Source: Akkermansia sp.
Lineage (GTDB): Bacteria > Verrucomicrobiota > Verrucomicrobiia > Verrucomicrobiales > Akkermansiaceae
Reading direction: 5' to 3'
Length of the DNA: 38,175 bases
Assembly (NCBI GenBank): GCA_030531305.1
Contig: JAUNNT010000017.1
Span: 1-38,175 of the forward strand
Shown: piece by piece, positions 30,101-38,175 of the stretch
Layout of the letters: every line of letters starts with the position of its first letter
Position numbering within the stretch: the first letter of the stretch is position 1
The notes under the pieces: generated by a model
Told to the model about the DNA's origin: nothing
Databases searched by the model: none
Seen by the model: the letters and a program-made list of their open reading frames with translations, nothing else
Translations under genes and position numbers: made by a program

Positions 30101-33100
30101 ATCGGCCACCACGTTCAGCGTGCCGCCGGTCTTCTTGATTTCCACATTCACCTTGTCGGACGAGCCGGTGAAGGTCAGGATAGACGTGCCGGCCCCCTGC
30201 TTGTCGAAGATACCCGTCCAATCCGAAATATCGCCGGAATACGTATGGTTCAAATACCTGTTAGCGTTGATATTCGTGACATAGGTGCCGGTGCCGCTCC
30301 ACTTCCCGGTGTAAGAGGCGGTGTCGGCGGAGCTTTGGGAAAACGCTCCGTTGGTCCATGCCGCGCCGCCGTTGTCCGTGTTGGTGAGCATGAAGTTCTG
30401 GGCGTTGATTCCCTTCCACAAGTTGTCGGTCGCCCAGCCGGTGAAACCCTTCAGCTCGATGGTGGAAATGGTTCCATTGGCGAACTGGGCGAAGTTGATG
30501 TTGGTCTGGGTGGCACCCGTCAGGCGCACGATACCGGCCCAATCCGTGTCGAGGCTCAGGCCGCTGGACATGGCCTTCACCGTGTCCGCCAGGGCGTAGG
30601 TGCCCTCGCCGTGGAGCTTGGCGTTGTTGAACGTGACGGAGGATGAGGAAGCGGTCAGCGTTGCGCCCTTCTTGATGGCGATATCCGTTGCGGTGGAGGT
30701 GATGGCCGCATCATCCGCGGTGGCCATGGTCTCGTTCACATAGTAGGTGGTGGACTCGGCGGCGTCAATCGTGATGATGATGTCCCCGGCGCCCTTGCCC
30801 GCCTTGGTGGGGTTGTCCACGTAGGAGCCGCCGGTGATGGCGCCGGTATGGCTGGCCGTGGTGTTCTCCCCGCCCTTCACCAGGTAGTACTGGCCGGAGG
30901 AGGTGAGGAAGCCGTTGTTGCCGTGCGAATAGGTCTGGCTGGAGTCATCAAACACCTCGAATTCGCCAAGGCTGGCAGTATTCACCGCCACCGTGCCGCC
31001 CAGGTTCAGGGTGCCGCCGTTCAGCCGGATGGTGCCGCTCACGTCCGTGGTGCCGGAAAGGGTCAGCGCACCCGTGCCCTCCTTGACAATGGCGCCGACA
31101 CCGGAAAGGTTGCCGGTTTCGGTGAGGTTGGCATTGCCCTTGAAGGTGATGGCGTGGCCCTGGCGCTTCACGGAAAGGCTCATGTTGGAATTGGCCGTGG
31201 TGTTGATGTAGATGTCATTGGCGAGCGACAGGTCGTTGCCGCCGGTCAGGGTGCCGCCGGACAACACGAAGTTGGAGGCGAATGTCCCCAAGTTGTTGTT
31301 ATAGCCGGCCACGTTGAAGCTCAAGGTGCCGGAATGGACGTCAATGGCGCCGCCGCCGGTAATGGTGGCGTTCACCACATAGAATGTGTTGGGGCCATCG
31401 ATGGTGAGCGTGTGGCCGCCCATATCCATGGAGGTGGCGGCATAGCCGCTGCCGATGATGCCGAAGTTTTGTGCTGCCACCACATTGGAATCATCGCTCA
31501 ATTTCAGGTGGGTCACGTACTGGCGGGATCCCGAACCCTTCGCCGTTCCCGTGTTGGTGAGTGTGCCGCCGTTCAGCGTCACGGTGTAGCCGTCACCCTT
31601 GCCGTTGGAGCCGCCGCCCTCGTTGCCGTTCACGTCCAGCGTGCCGCCGGCCGCAACCTCAATGAGGCGAGAGGCGTTATAAGCGCCGAGCGCCTGATAT
31701 TTATTGCCGTTGCCCACCTTCACCGTGCCCTCGCTGATGAGCAGGTCACCTGTGAAGGTGTTGACGGCGGTGAGCGTCAGCGTGCCTGCGCCCAACTTCA
31801 CAAGGGAGCCGTTGCCGGAGATCGCGTTGGCAAGGGTGATGTTCTGGTTCTCTGCGGCGGTGATGGTAGTATCGGCGTTCTTGATGGTCCAATCGCCGGA
31901 ATCCAGGGAGTATTGCACATCACCGGTTCCCGCTACCAGCTCGGCGCCCGCGGCCGCACCCACGATGGTCAGGCTGCTGCCGATGTTCACGGTGCCGCCC
32001 TGCTCCAGGTAGAGGTGGGAGGCGCTGCGGCCCCACAGGGAGCCGTTGATGTTGAGCGTGCCCGTTCCCTTCACCGTGACCACGCCGGTGGAGCTGGATG
32101 CGTTTGAAAGGTCCGTGGTGCCGCTCACGGAGGTTTCACCGCTGATGTTCACGTTGCCGGCGGTTACGCCCAGCTTGGCAAGCTGTACGTTGGAACCCAG
32201 GTTGACGGTTGTGCCATCATCGATAACGGTGAGGATTCCGCCGATATAGGTACCCTCACCGGCGGTGGTGAAGGTCTCGCCTTCGCCCACGGTCAAATCA
32301 CCCGTTCTCAGGGTCGTGACAGCATCGATGGAGATGTTGGCATACGTGTTGCTTTGGTCGAAGCCGAAGGAACCCACGGTCAGCTCGCCGCCGCCCGTGA
32401 GGGTGAGGACGGTGTCCGCATCCTGATAGACGGCCCGGAGGGAGCGGGTGTCGCCCAGGCTCACGGAGCCGGAGGCGTTGACCACCACGTTCTGCAGCTC
32501 CGGATTGGAGGTCTGCTCCGCAGTGAGGTTCAGGGTGTCGCCCTCGCCCTTCAGGTAGTAGGTGGAGTAGTCCGTGCCCTCAAAGTGCACAATGCCGTCT
32601 TCCGACACGGTGTCTGCGTGAACGCCGTTGTAGACGATGTCCAGCCCGCTTTCGGCATGGGTGAAATTACCGCTGCCGTTCTTTTGGATGAACTGGACGT
32701 CTGCCGTCATGTCGCCATAGCCGCTGGCGGTGGGTGCGGTGGTAGTGCTGGCGGTGGCCGCAATCCCGGAGATGTCATACGTGCCTTCTGCCAAATGCAG
32801 CAGGCCGCCGTTCACCTGAACAGAGCTTCCCAGGCGGGAGATGTTGGAAATGCCCTGGAGACCGGAGCCGCTCAACGTGAAGCTGTTTGCCGCAATGGTG
32901 CCCTTGAAGGGGACGAGAAGTAATTCATCCGTGTCCACGGTCAGCGCACCCTGCACATCCAGCGTGCCGCCGAAACCGGTCAGTCCCGAGGTCGTGATGT
33001 CGTGGCTGACGACCAGCTTGCCCGCGTCCACGGCGAGGCCGCCGGTGAAGCCGGTGGTGCTGCCGGAGATGGTGGCCGTGCCCGTGCCGGTCTTTGCAAT

Positions 33101-36100
33101 GGCGCCGCTACCGGAGATGGCGCCGCTGACAGTCAGGTCCGCATCGCCGGCCAGGGTGAGGTTGTGGGTTTCCGTCAGCACGGCGGCGGACAGGGTGCCG
33201 CCGTTACCGGAGGCCGTCACCGTGATATCGTCCGCCAGCTTCACCTTGTTGCCGCCCACGTTGCCGCCGGCGAGCTCCAGGTTGGCGCCCAGGGAACCCA
33301 GCTGCGAATCATTGGCGGTCACATTGAAGTCCACGGAGCCCTGAGACACCTTGATGGTGCCGCCGTTGCTGATGGTGGTGTTGGTGAGGTAGAAGGTGCT
33401 GGCCCCCGTCTTCTCCAGGGTGTGGCCGCCCATGTTGATGGAGGTGGGGTCGTATCCGCCAGCGATGATTCCCATCTCATGGGCGGCATCAACGGTGGAA
33501 TTGGCGGTGAGCACGAGCGAGGTGACTACCTGGCGCTTGCCGTAACCCTTGCCTGTGCTGCCGTTGGTGAGCGTGCCGCCGTTGAGCGTCACCCTGTACC
33601 CGGTGGCATCGGCCTCCACGCCGTTGTAGTCCAGCACGCCGCCTTCGTTCACCTGGATGAGGCGGCTGTCGTTCCACTGGCCCAGCGCCTTGGTGGAGCC
33701 CATCTTGACGGTGCCGCCGTTAATGGAGAGACCGCCCGTGAACGTGTTGGCGCCGCTGAGGGTGAGCGTGCCCGCACCGGCCTTGGTGAGGGAACCGCTG
33801 CCGGAAAGCACGCCGCTGATGGTCACGTTGTGGCCTGCGCCGTCGTTCTCCGTGGTTTCGGCGTTGGAGGTGTCGATAACCGCGCCTCCGTCTCCCAGGG
33901 CCATCGGCACAGTGCCGGTCCAATTATCCGTTGCGCCCAAAGTGACTCCTCCCTTGAGTGTCACCGTGTAGCCGTAAACGTTTGTGGGAGTAATGCCGCC
34001 GGAGCCGACGTTGACGCGCAAGCCGCTCGTGCCGTCCAGCACGTACTTGCCATCGTTGCCCATCACGAGATGCTTGGCGTTGATGACACCGGAACCGTTG
34101 ATGGTCTGGGTGCTGTTGCCGCTGGCGTACTCGAATTTATCGGTGGCATTCACCACGCCGTTCACGGTCAAGGTGGTGAGCCCCCATCCATTGTTGAAGA
34201 CGGCGATATCCAACGTTTTGCCCTGGGCGACAGTGACAGCGGACGAGGCGGCTGCCACATACACGGTGCCTGCCGTCATGTTGTTGTTGAAATTGACCGA
34301 GCCACCCTTGATATCCAAGTCACCGGCGAAGGAAGTGTTGTCGCCGGTCAGGGTGAGCGCGCCGGCACCGGCCTTGGTCAACTTGGAGGAACCGGTGATG
34401 GCGCCGGAGAGGGTGATGGTGTGGCCGCTGCTGGCATCCACGGTGGAATTGGCGGTGACGCTGATGGCGCCGCTGTACGTTTCATTGGCGCCGGCATCAG
34501 CCAAGGTGCCGCCGGCCAGTTCGATAGCGTGGGTGAAATTGGCACCCCAGCCCTTCAGTACGCCGCCGCTGAGCTTGAGCTTGGCATTGTTGAACTTGTT
34601 GGCCTTGTTGCCGATCTGCAGGTTGCCGCTCACAAGCTCCACCGTGCCTCCGAAACTGTCCAGGAACGCCTTGTCGTGTATCTGATAGTCCTTGCCGCTG
34701 CCGAAATCAATCTGCACGGTGCCGGTGCCGGAGATGGTGGGCACGTTGGTGTACGTCTTGAGCACCAGGGTGCCGTTCTCGTTCACGGTCACCGCGCCGG
34801 AGGTGAGGGAGTTGTCCACCGCCGCCACCAGGGAGCCGGCGGACACGGTGATGGAATCGCTGAGGCCGGAGCGGCTGGCGCCGTTCAGGGTGACGGTGCC
34901 GGCGCCGGTCTTCTCAATGCTGCCACCGGTGCCGGTGATGGTGCCGCTGAGGGTCAGGGAGCCGGCCACATCCAGCGTGAGGGCGGAGCCCGCCTGCTTG
35001 GTGATATCCGCAAGCGTGTTGGAGGCGCCGCTGTCCACGGTCACCGTGCCGGCAGCGGCGTTGAGCACCACGTGCTGCAGTTCCGCGTGCGCGGCCTGCT
35101 CCGTGGTGAGGTTCACGGAGGTGATGCTGCCTTCCAGGTAGTAGGTGGAGTAGTCCGTGCCATCGGCGGAGAGCAGGCCGGTGGTGCCGTTGTAGGTGAA
35201 GGTGCTGCCCTGCAGCATGCCCGCGCCCACCAGGGTGTCCGCATGCACGGTGAGGTTGGAGGTTTCCTCGCCCTCCGCCAGCTTCATGACCTCCCAGCTG
35301 CCGCCGCGGTAGCCGCCCTGGGCGGCGCCGGAGGCGGAGGTGTTCTCACCGCCGACCATCTTGATGGTCATGCCGTCCGTCAGGGTCACGTTGCCGCTGT
35401 AGGTGGCGGTGTTGCCCAGGGTGAGCGTGCCGTCCAGCGTGACGGCGGAGGTGTCCTCCGCGGTGATTTCGCACGCGGTGAGCGTGAGGTCGCGGATGGT
35501 GGTCGCGGTGCCGCCGCTGAGCACCAGGCTCTTGGTCTCCAGGCTGGCCAGCATCTGCTCCACCGTGTAGTGGTGCAGCACAACCTTGTCTGCGCGGATG
35601 GTGCCGCCGTAGTAGTCGAACCCGTCCGTGTAGTGCTGCTCGCTGGGAGCCACGTTCTGCAGGGTCACGGTGTCGGCGTCGATATCGCCTTCAATGTGGG
35701 CCAGGTTGCCTTCAATCACCACAGCGGTGCCGTTGTTGATGGTGCCGGCGGTGCCGCCGCCGTGCACGCCGCCCCTGATATTGCCGCCGGTGATGGTGAC
35801 GAGGGTGCCGCCGTTGATGGTGCCGCCGACACCGCCGCCGTACACGCCGCCGGTGATGTCACCGCCGGTCACGGTGACGGTGGTGCCGCCGGTGATGGTG
35901 CCGTCGACACCGCCACCGAACACGCCGGCCTTGAACGTGCCGCCGTTCACATAGCTGTACGCACCCGCGCCAATGCTGTGGTTCTGGTATGTGCCGCCGC
36001 GGACCGCAAAGTCGAAGATGCCCGCGTTGTAGACAACCGTGTAGGAGCCCGTGATGTTGCCGCCGTACGAGGCGATCACGGAGGTCTTGTTGTTGTTCGT

Positions 36101-38026
36101 CCACGATTTGTACACCGTGTTCGGGTTGTCGAGCTGCATGTACACGTTGCCGGTCACCGTGAAGTTGAGGACGCTGATGACGGAGTGGTTGGCCTGCAAA
36201 TCGGTGTCGCCGGCATAGCGCATGCCGATGTCGCCGGTGTAGGCGGCGTTGGCCGCGCCGGTGTAATTGTTGCCCACCGTGGTGGATATCTCCCTGTATA
36301 TGGTGGCCGCCTCGCTGCTTTGCCCGCTGGGCAGCGCGTACTTGTCACTGTTGGTGATGGGATCCCAGGTGATATCCGTGCGGGTGCCCTGCTTGGTGGG
36401 GTTGTCGTGGTTGGGATTGGGGTTGACCTGGGTCAGGTGGAAGGCCGCGGAGTCGTTCACATAGCCCTCCGCGGTGGGGGCGTAGGCGGCATCCGTCCAG
36501 GAGAGGGTGGAGACGGTGGCGTCCGCACCCGTGGATTGCATCTTGACGCCGCTGAAACCGGCGGCGCCGGTGCCGAGGGCCTCGCCGATGAGCTGGTCTC
36601 CCAGCCACACGTAGTAGCCGGCGTTCACGTTGTCCGCGGCGTTCACGCTATTATTAATATAGGCGATGCGGAAATTGCCGGTCTCGGAATTGTCGCGGCT
36701 GTAGAGGACCTGGTTGTCCCACTTCACGTACGCCTCCGTGAGGTGGAGGGTGCCGGAGTGGGTGCCGTCGCCCACGGTGATGGAGAAGGCGTCGGTGTTG
36801 TTCCAAATCTCATCCGTGCCGCCGTTGCCGTACACGGCGCTGAAATCCACCGTGTAGCCCAGGGCGGGGGTGAACTGCACGCCTTCAACCACCTGGGCTG
36901 CAACTCCGGCGGTGATGGTGGTGTCCGTGGTGATGGGGGTGGTCCACGTCACGCCGTTGGTTTCGGTGGCGCTGGAGCGCTCCAGGCCCACGGAACGGCC
37001 CGCGTAGCCCATGGCCTTCGCCACGTTGCCGGCTATGATGAGGTCTCCCTGGAAGGAGGGGTGGGTCTGGTCACCCTGGTACATGGTGGAAACGCCCACG
37101 CCCGTGGCGCTGGAGACATCCACAATGCCCGTGTCGGACTGCACGTAGGTCACGCCGTGTTTGTCACACCACTGCTGCAGGGCCGCGTTGTAGGTGTGCA
37201 CGGCGTTCAGGATGTTCGCGTTGCCGGCATTGTTGTGATTGGATCCCAGGGTGGGAACGGACAGGAACACGATGTCGGCATTGGGGTTTTTCTCCACCAT
37301 GGCCTTCCAGATTGTCACCACGGACCCCGTGTTGTCGGCATCCTCCTTGAAGGTGAAAGTGTCGCCGCTTTGGGTGGCGCCCAGCAGCTTGTCCAGCACG
37401 GAGGCCATGGCCGTCTCGTAGTTGTTCTTGATGTCGCTGGCGGCATCCGTCAGGATGTCGTTGGTGCCGATCATCATCATGAAGGTGTCCGGATTGAAGG
37501 TGTCTCCCGTGTATGCCCCGCCTCCCCGGGATTCCCTCTTGTTCGCGTCCAAACCGAGCCAGTTCCGAATGTAGGTGTTGGCGTATTCCTCCGGGATAAC
37601 GGTTTGCCCGGAACTGCCGGCTGCCCACATGGTGTTGTTGCGGCTGGTGGGGCAGTTGGCGGGCGCGGTGTCGGAAATCTCGTAGGCATGCGACCCGTAG
37701 ACCGCCGCATGGCTGTTCGTGAAGGTCTGCCCGGCGTACATGGTCCCGGGGGCAATGCCACCGTCGTGGTTCTTGGTCAGCGGGCCCAGGTCGTTGTGGG
37801 CCACGCCGTTGTCCGCCAGAATCTGGAACAGGGACCAGCGGTAGGAGCCGCTGTACACGCCGTGAGTGATGGAATCGCCGATGTACATCACATCCCCGAG
37901 GTCATCCCCGAAGGTGAGCGGGCTTTCCTCTGCATACGCCGTGGCGGTGCTGAGGGTGGTGATGGAAACCGATGCCAGCGCGGCCATGAGCGCGGCTTGG
38001 AACTTGTGCGGGAGGCGGAGTTTCAT
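27167..38026 (-). CDS. Giant secreted SGNH hydrolase with autotransporter-type repeats and PEP-CTERM anchor
   Basis: The product is 3619 residues. A signal peptide (1-32, cleaved near AYA-EES) is followed by an SGNH/GDSL esterase domain to about residue 345: block I GDSITHG (S52), GTND (187-190) and the catalytic D319-x-x-H322 (GDQTHPS). A second region to about 700 has a jelly-roll or lectin-like look. A short tandem Gly-rich block (about 701-778) follows. Then comes a very long passenger with at least ten autotransporter-associated beta-strand repeats of the form GSGSLTKAGAGTLTLSGANTF. The last 26 residues are a PEP-CTERM signal: VPEPTT, a hydrophobic helix and RRRRK. There is no beta-barrel translocator, so export is probably by Sec and anchoring by exosortase. 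The esterase may deacetylate host glycans; that is inference. The ATG at 38026 gives the signal peptide; an upstream in-frame reading adds 20 unlikely residues. Confidence 0.93.
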   Translation of the reverse strand: MKLRLPHKFQAALMAALASVSITTLSTATAYAEESPLTFGDDLGDVMYIGDSITHGVYSGSYRWSLFQILADNGVAHNDLGPLTKNHDGGIAPGTMYAGQTFTNSHAAVYGSHAYEISDTAPANCPTSRNNTMWAAGSSGQTVIPEEYANTYIRNWLGLDANKRESRGGGAYTGDTFNPDTFMMMIGTNDILTDAASDIKNNYETAMASVLDKLLGATQSGDTFTFKEDADNTGSVVTIWKAMVEKNPNADIVFLSVPTLGSNHNNAGNANILNAVHTYNAALQQWCDKHGVTYVQSDTGIVDVSSATGVGVSTMYQGDQTHPSFQGDLIIAGNVAKAMGYAGRSVGLERSSATETNGVTWTTPITTDTTITAGVAAQVVEGVQFTPALGYTVDFSAVYGNGGTDEIWNNTDAFSITVGDGTHSGTLHLTEAYVKWDNQVLYSRDNSETGNFRIAYINNSVNAADNVNAGYYVWLGDQLIGEALGTGAAGFSGVKMQSTGADATVSTLSWTDAAYAPTAEGYVNDSAAFHLTQVNPNPNHDNPTKQGTRTDITWDPITNSDKYALPSGQSSEAATIYREISTTVGNNYTGAANAAYTGDIGMRYAGDTDLQANHSVISVLNFTVTGNVYMQLDNPNTVYKSWTNNNKTSVIASYGGNITGSYTVVYNAGIFDFAVRGGTYQNHSIGAGAYSYVNGGTFKAGVFGGGVDGTITGGTTVTVTGGDITGGVYGGGVGGTINGGTLVTITGGNIRGGVHGGGTAGTINNGTAVVIEGNLAHIEGDIDADTVTLQNVAPSEQHYTDGFDYYGGTIRADKVVLHHYTVEQMLASLETKSLVLSGGTATTIRDLTLTACEITAEDTSAVTLDGTLTLGNTATYSGNVTLTDGMTIKMVGGENTSASGAAQGGYRGGSWEVMKLAEGEETSNLTVHADTLVGAGMLQGSTFTYNGTTGLLSADGTDYSTYYLEGSITSVNLTTEQAAHAELQHVVLNAAAGTVTVDSGASNTLADITKQAGSALTLDVAGSLTLSGTITGTGGSIEKTGAGTVTLNGASRSGLSDSITVSAGSLVAAVDNSLTSGAVTVNENGTLVLKTYTNVPTISGTGTVQIDFGSGKDYQIHDKAFLDSFGGTVELVSGNLQIGNKANKFNNAKLKLSGGVLKGWGANFTHAIELAGGTLADAGANETYSGAISVTANSTVDASSGHTITLSGAITGSSKLTKAGAGALTLTGDNTSFAGDLDIKGGSVNFNNNMTAGTVYVAAASSAVTVAQGKTLDIAVFNNGWGLTTLTVNGVVNATDKFEYASGNSTQTINGSGVINAKHLVMGNDGKYVLDGTSGLRVNVGSGGITPTNVYGYTVTLKGGVTLGATDNWTGTVPMALGDGGAVIDTSNAETTENDGAGHNVTISGVLSGSGSLTKAGAGTLTLSGANTFTGGLSINGGTVKMGSTKALGQWNDSRLIQVNEGGVLDYNGVEADATGYRVTLNGGTLTNGSTGKGYGKRQVVTSLVLTANSTVDAAHEMGIIAGGYDPTSINMGGHTLEKTGASTFYLTNTTISNGGTIKVSQGSVDFNVTANDSQLGSLGANLELAGGNVGGNKVKLADDITVTASGNGGTLSAAVLTETHNLTLAGDADLTVSGAISGSGAIAKTGTGTATISGSTTGFTGGLAVDAGKLVVSHDITTSGLTGFGGTLDVQGALTVDTDELLLVPFKGTIAANSFTLSGSGLQGISNISRLGSSVQVNGGLLHLAEGTYDISGIAATASTTTAPTASGYGDMTADVQFIQKNGSGNFTHAESGLDIVYNGVHADTVSEDGIVHFEGTDYSTYYLKGEGDTLNLTAEQTSNPELQNVVVNASGSVSLGDTRSLRAVYQDADTVLTLTGGGELTVGSFGFDQSNTYANISIDAVTTLRTGDLTVGEGETFTTAGEGTYIGGILTVIDDGTTVNLGSNVQLAKLGVTAGNVNISGETSVSGTTDLSNASSSTGVVTVKGTGTLNINGSLWGRSASHLYLEQGGTVNIGSSLTIVGAAAGAELVAGTGDVQYSLDSGDWTIKNADTTITAAENQNITLANAISGNGSLVKLGAGTLTLTAVNTFTGDLLISEGTVKVGNGNKYQALGAYNASRLIEVAAGGTLDVNGNEGGGSNGKGDGYTVTLNGGTLTNTGTAKGSGSRQYVTHLKLSDDSNVVAAQNFGIIGSGYAATSMDMGGHTLTIDGPNTFYVVNATITGGGAIDVHSGTLSFNVAGYNNNLGTFASNFVLSGGTLTGGNDLSLANDIYINTTANSNMSLSVKRQGHAITFKGNANLTETGNLSGVGAIVKEGTGALTLSGTTDVSGTIRLNGGTLNLGGTVAVNTASLGEFEVFDDSSQTYSHGNNGFLTSSGQYYLVKGGENTTASHTGAITGGSYVDNPTKAGKGAGDIIITIDAAESTTYYVNETMATADDAAITSTATDIAIKKGATLTASSSSVTFNNAKLHGEGTYALADTVKAMSSGLSLDTDWAGIVRLTGATQTNINFAQFANGTISTIELKGFTGWATDNLWKGINAQNFMLTNTDNGGAAWTNGAFSQSSADTASYTGKWSGTGTYVTNINANRYLNHTYSGDISDWTGIFDKQGAGTSILTFTGSSDKVNVEIKKTGGTLNVVADANAAFSKAINASEFKVTAGHTATLGANVTLGGLTGAGNIASTANITLNGTGTYVFDGAITDAKVLTKSGNGTQTFNGKVTLSGGRNSITAGTVYFNGGFAYSGGDSYALVTSNNTTVHFGGNSDLSGKNIGPVAGAKIVLDAGATLKLAQLLNSPSNSGANGTLDMKSGSVLTVTGAMRLTGASSEGGTIHLGNNVTVDLHAGSYTPIMEFGMGAVVLDGANATIQTLSNGGTVKLDSISGTGTLTLKANSGFSARNTFSIGGSATESELTKFHGTLALERVGTGANRVLLAEFNDKYSAADAVVQASLTGTHNSEAVGILINSNVVQMKGLKDGSNITNANSYALASGSASALADTPNAGAATYLNSASDGTPRTLEFTGSAASDSYTTAIKVLSGVNLTMSGAGSQTFNGDLSAMNGAVTVNSGTLTLSNSSGTAASLGTIGVTGGNLVLGGKITYTGSAPIANNGTITLNSDLTVTNLAAELDRTFYVNEYGELTFEKQPGFFRGTGLDTLQLTSGTGTVAANDHKAILNGDMYEIYEDGLAMHMQTGEGKGVDYTTYYMEGANFNYLSYIKDGSGGQLRKVVLTATADASNELFVDTLVGEIDLAGDGSGAMPILYMGDASGIGTGTIRTEVSQAAVVGMLSLTSGTTDVGYTHTELHMNPYNTLGATQYIRVDDRVQFTAATTSSEDFVFLTNMHPASSGQTQYKLDDRLFAVAADTVQNIRTEALTEDEHGVGASVGNSLSVRAVHNSYEGGQGALVLTAGVEPTALKEVIATSGDIQFMNMAAANLDTLEIGAGKTVSMYTGSIAEAAQEASVTVSGTLTADAGATLNANLELAAGSTLDVSATGGTGLQLGSTLTINPGMQLSDADLRNVWDLEIGGMYKLVYDVNLLEIKDSTGTVTGTFNPGELTAADKVDAHQFYNKLQENHYYVVFTNDGGNVGTYAIYCNVPEPTTSTLSLLALAALAARRRRK
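30985..33760 (-). repeat. Two paralogous ~250-residue modules in the giant gene
   Basis: The stretches encoded by about 33760-33005 and 31770-30985 align end to end: both start with NTFTG, then TVK(V/M)G, SRLI-V, YTVTLNGGTLTN, GII-GGY, MGGHTL and end in a GAI-K-GTG unit. They lie about 2 kb apart. Confidence 0.75.
35693..35926 (-). repeat. Three 78-bp tandem coding repeats in the giant gene
   Basis: They encode three 26-residue units that begin GVFGGG, GVYGGG and GVHGGG and contain TI(T/N)-G-GT-VTITGGN-type strands. Rough residues 701-778. Confidence 0.75.
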
Positions 38027-38110
38027 AACGGTTATCTGGTTTTGGTTTTGTGTTTCTTTTGGTGAGGTTTTACTGCGCGGCCACACTGCGGCACGCGCGG
38101 TACGGGGGAG

Positions 38111-38139
38111 AGTCTACAGCATTCCCAAACCTTATGCAA
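38111..38139 (-). promoter_or_regulatory. Promoter of the giant gene
   Basis: On the minus strand: TTGCAT at 38139-38134, 17-bp spacer, TAGACT at 38116-38111. The leader is about 78 nt, ends in an A/C-rich, G-poor stretch and has no Shine-Dalgarno. Confidence 0.72.
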
Positions 38140-38175
38140 GCCTTTTTTCGAAAAAAATTGAAAAAAGTTCGATTT

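Noticed and set aside
33002..38065. A 1687-codon open frame on the plus strand opposite the giant gene
   Set aside because: Its product is Gly/Ala/Val/His-rich without domains, and it mirrors the codon pattern of the minus-strand gene, which has a signal peptide, catalytic motifs and a sorting signal.

Overview
The window is GC-rich, gene-dense DNA that most likely comes from a Verrucomicrobiota bacterium of the Akkermansia type. The evidence is a PEP-CTERM sorting signal on a giant beta-strand-repeat surface protein, a protein resembling the exosortase-associated TIGR04073 family, a Cys-type sulfatase, and several genes without Shine-Dalgarno sequences. The taxonomy is inferred from these families; there is no rRNA gene. 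I see no tRNA, rRNA or CRISPR array.

Left part (1-8.4 kb, mostly plus strand): the end of a sodium:solute symporter; a secreted sulfatase followed by an SAHH-like NAD-binding protein and a membrane protein; rplS; a GNAT acetyltransferase on the minus strand; then a membrane protein, an MTA/SAH deaminase-type amidohydrolase and a DEDDh exonuclease. Middle (8.5-16.2 kb): an AAA/DUF4143 ATPase bracketed by similar short sequences, four tandem secreted thioredoxin-fold paralogs, rpsU, an AhbD-like plus AhbC radical-SAM pair that points to siroheme-dependent heme synthesis, a 294-bp near-palindromic repeat element, and the TIGR04073-like gene. Then come a 12-repeat ankyrin gene (plus) and, on the minus strand, an unknown gene and a second ankyrin gene in visibly less GC-rich DNA. 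The minus-strand run ilvD, POT-type transporter, membrane ankyrin protein, Sel1 lipoprotein looks like one operon. A GNAT toxin-antitoxin pair follows. The last 10.9 kb is a single minus-strand gene for a 3619-residue secreted protein: an SGNH esterase domain, a very long autotransporter-type repeat region and a PEP-CTERM anchor.

Two patterns cut across the genes. First, thirteen promoters can be read by eye with the form TTGnnn, exactly 17 bp, TAnnnT (with small deviations). In eight of them the -10 hexamer ends only 6-10 nt before the ATG, which predicts leaderless or almost leaderless mRNAs. Second, intergenic regions carry a family of short heptamer (and hexamer) tandem arrays that sit at stop codons and are often followed by a small GC palindrome and a terminator-like hairpin. 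Two of these composites share a 47-bp identical hairpin module. Together with the palindromic element at 15.4 kb they form a repeat system that the protein-coding annotation does not explain, and they are my best candidates for something undescribed, beside the giant esterase-adhesin.
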